A DNA stretch of 64,000 nucleotides from Siphonodentalium dalli (Eukaryota > Mollusca > Scaphopoda > Gadilida > Siphonodentaliidae), in the NCBI GenBank assembly GCA_032622095.1, contig CP136068.1:52076443-52140442 (forward strand), given 5' to 3'. Below the pieces are notes generated by a model. The model did not search any database. It was not told the DNA's origin and saw only the letters and a list, made by a program, of their open reading frames with translations. Numbering within the stretch: the stretch's first letter is position 1; each line of letters begins with the position of its first letter. Made by a program: the position numbers and the translations under genes. Positions 62,880 to 64,000 of this stretch are shown piece after piece.

Positions 62880-64000
62880 AGTAGAGACCTTTCGCAAAAC
62901 TCACGTTTACGATTACGGATACGGAAAGGGTACTACGTCACCAACCTTTGTGTACTTTCTAATCGTTCTCGTATTTTACTATCCGTAATAACGTTTACGA
63001 TTTCATGGTTTCTAATAAGCTCAAATAACACCTGAAATTTATTTTCTGCAATATATCACTTTGCTCCGTTCGAGACTGTATGTGTATATCATGTAAACCA
63101 TACAGCTGTATTGAGCTACGACCTCAATATGCTGTTTAGATTGTCAATCACTGTACTCGTCGTCGTGAATAACGAGCTTCCCGCGAAATAAGATCGCTAT
63201 TCACAACGGATAGCCATCGCTGGCTGCGACACAAAACGTTACAGTAAGAGGAGTGCACTATGAAACCAGTCGCCAAAAATACAGTATATATAGTGTGCGA
63301 TGCATGAGGAGTTTTGAGTGATTATTATGGGCAAGATAGTACAAAATATTATAGTGAAATTCAACAATTATTTAATTCAACAACCTCAGAATGCCTCAGG
63401 AGAGCCTAAATAATGGCATAACCCTATTAATGAATAGTGAAAGATTTTGTGTTCTCTTCCCCTTTCCCGAATTGAATAGTTCATTCAATTTAATAATATT
63501 CGGGGTAGAAGTTGGGTTTTATATCTCTCTCGTAGAGTCTGTAACGCAGGGCATTTCAAAATTACATGGAACTCATAACCGAGTACTAAGTTACATAAAG
63601 TACTCTTTCTATCTAAGTAATCTGAACCTATACCCTAGATCCCGATTCAACTGGTAAGTAGTGATTTCTGTTCCTGAACCGTAACTAAAAGAATATTTGG
63701 CACACCCACCGACATCACAATATATATCAGCAGTCTCTGTCATGTTTGCTCTTTGGATTTATTTTTAATTTAAAAAACACGCACAAATGCGGCATTTAAA
63801 GGTACTCAATCCGATTAGATGTCCCCATATCATCAGATTCCAACAATTTTTTTTTTAAATGCCGCTTCTGTTATCAGAATCGAGTAATTGCTCAAAATTA
63901 ATGCTAACCACAGTCAACTATATCATAAAATTGCCCAGAACCTGTTATTTATCAACATTTTGTTCAACGAAATTTTGCCGGTTTGTCAAATATCTGACAA
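62880..64000. other. No recognisable gene; truncated MITE near 63,800
   Basis: At 63,796-63,840 TTAA, AGGTACTCAATCCG and CCAACA match the left end of the AGGTACTCAA MITE family, then break off in a T-run. GCGGCATTTAAA on the left and TTTAAATGCCGC on the right form a small inverted flank. Nothing else could be supported. Confidence 0.5.

Overview
The window reads as nuclear DNA of a marine invertebrate, most likely a bivalve or related mollusc. It is AT-rich, has GT-AG introns, carries four exons of an animal TOMM40 gene, and is packed with transposable elements of kinds common in molluscs (tandem-repeat 'pearl'-like elements, TTAA-flanked MITEs, Helitrons, a Polinton/Maverick). The species call is inference; no marker for genus is visible.

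Region 1 (1-10,860): the last four coding exons of TOMM40 (Tom40, the mitochondrial outer-membrane import channel) on the + strand. The introns hold a decayed half-copy of one exon, a pearl-like tandem-repeat element, several dispersed repeat families and an orphan ORF with AT-hook, nuclear-signal and PIP-like motifs. Region 2 (10,860-26,270): no recognisable host gene; MITEs including five copies of a fold-back palindrome, a poly-G repeat family, a tRNA-like SINE and a hAT-like non-autonomous element. Region 3 (26,275-30,610): a cluster of non-autonomous Helitrons, some joined head-to-tail and some in an inverted arrangement, with a nested MITE.

Region 4 (30,650-40,860): a dispersed repeat with a MITE insertion, then a long LINE retrotransposon on the - strand. 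Its ORF1 has coiled-coil and SGNH-hydrolase parts and is split by a TTAA MITE. Its ORF2 has endonuclease and reverse transcriptase and is split near the C-terminus by a second pearl-like element. Region 5 (41,660-42,400): an inverted poly-G/poly-C repeat.

Region 6 (42,714-51,120): a Polinton/Maverick (adintovirus-like) element on the - strand. It holds protein-primed DNA polymerase B, packaging ATPase, DD35E integrase with chromodomain, several small virion-type proteins, a two-helix membrane protein and the truncated start of a minor-capsid-like protein. It is broken by one in-frame stop and at least two frameshifts. Major capsid and protease genes were not seen.

Region 7 (51,120-55,010) is the most unusual part. 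A near-perfect palindrome gives the polymerase and a divergent zinc-knuckle gene the same promoter and the same first ~32 residues. Next to it lie two tandem copies of a ~590-bp bidirectional promoter block. Each block drives a divergent pair of short non-histone ORFs, and each ORF is followed by a histone-mRNA-type 3' stem-loop. Region 8 (55,140-64,000): a palindromic minisatellite, degenerate satellite-like DNA, an inverted copy of the 30.6-kb repeat lacking its MITE, and large TIR elements, with no recognisable gene.
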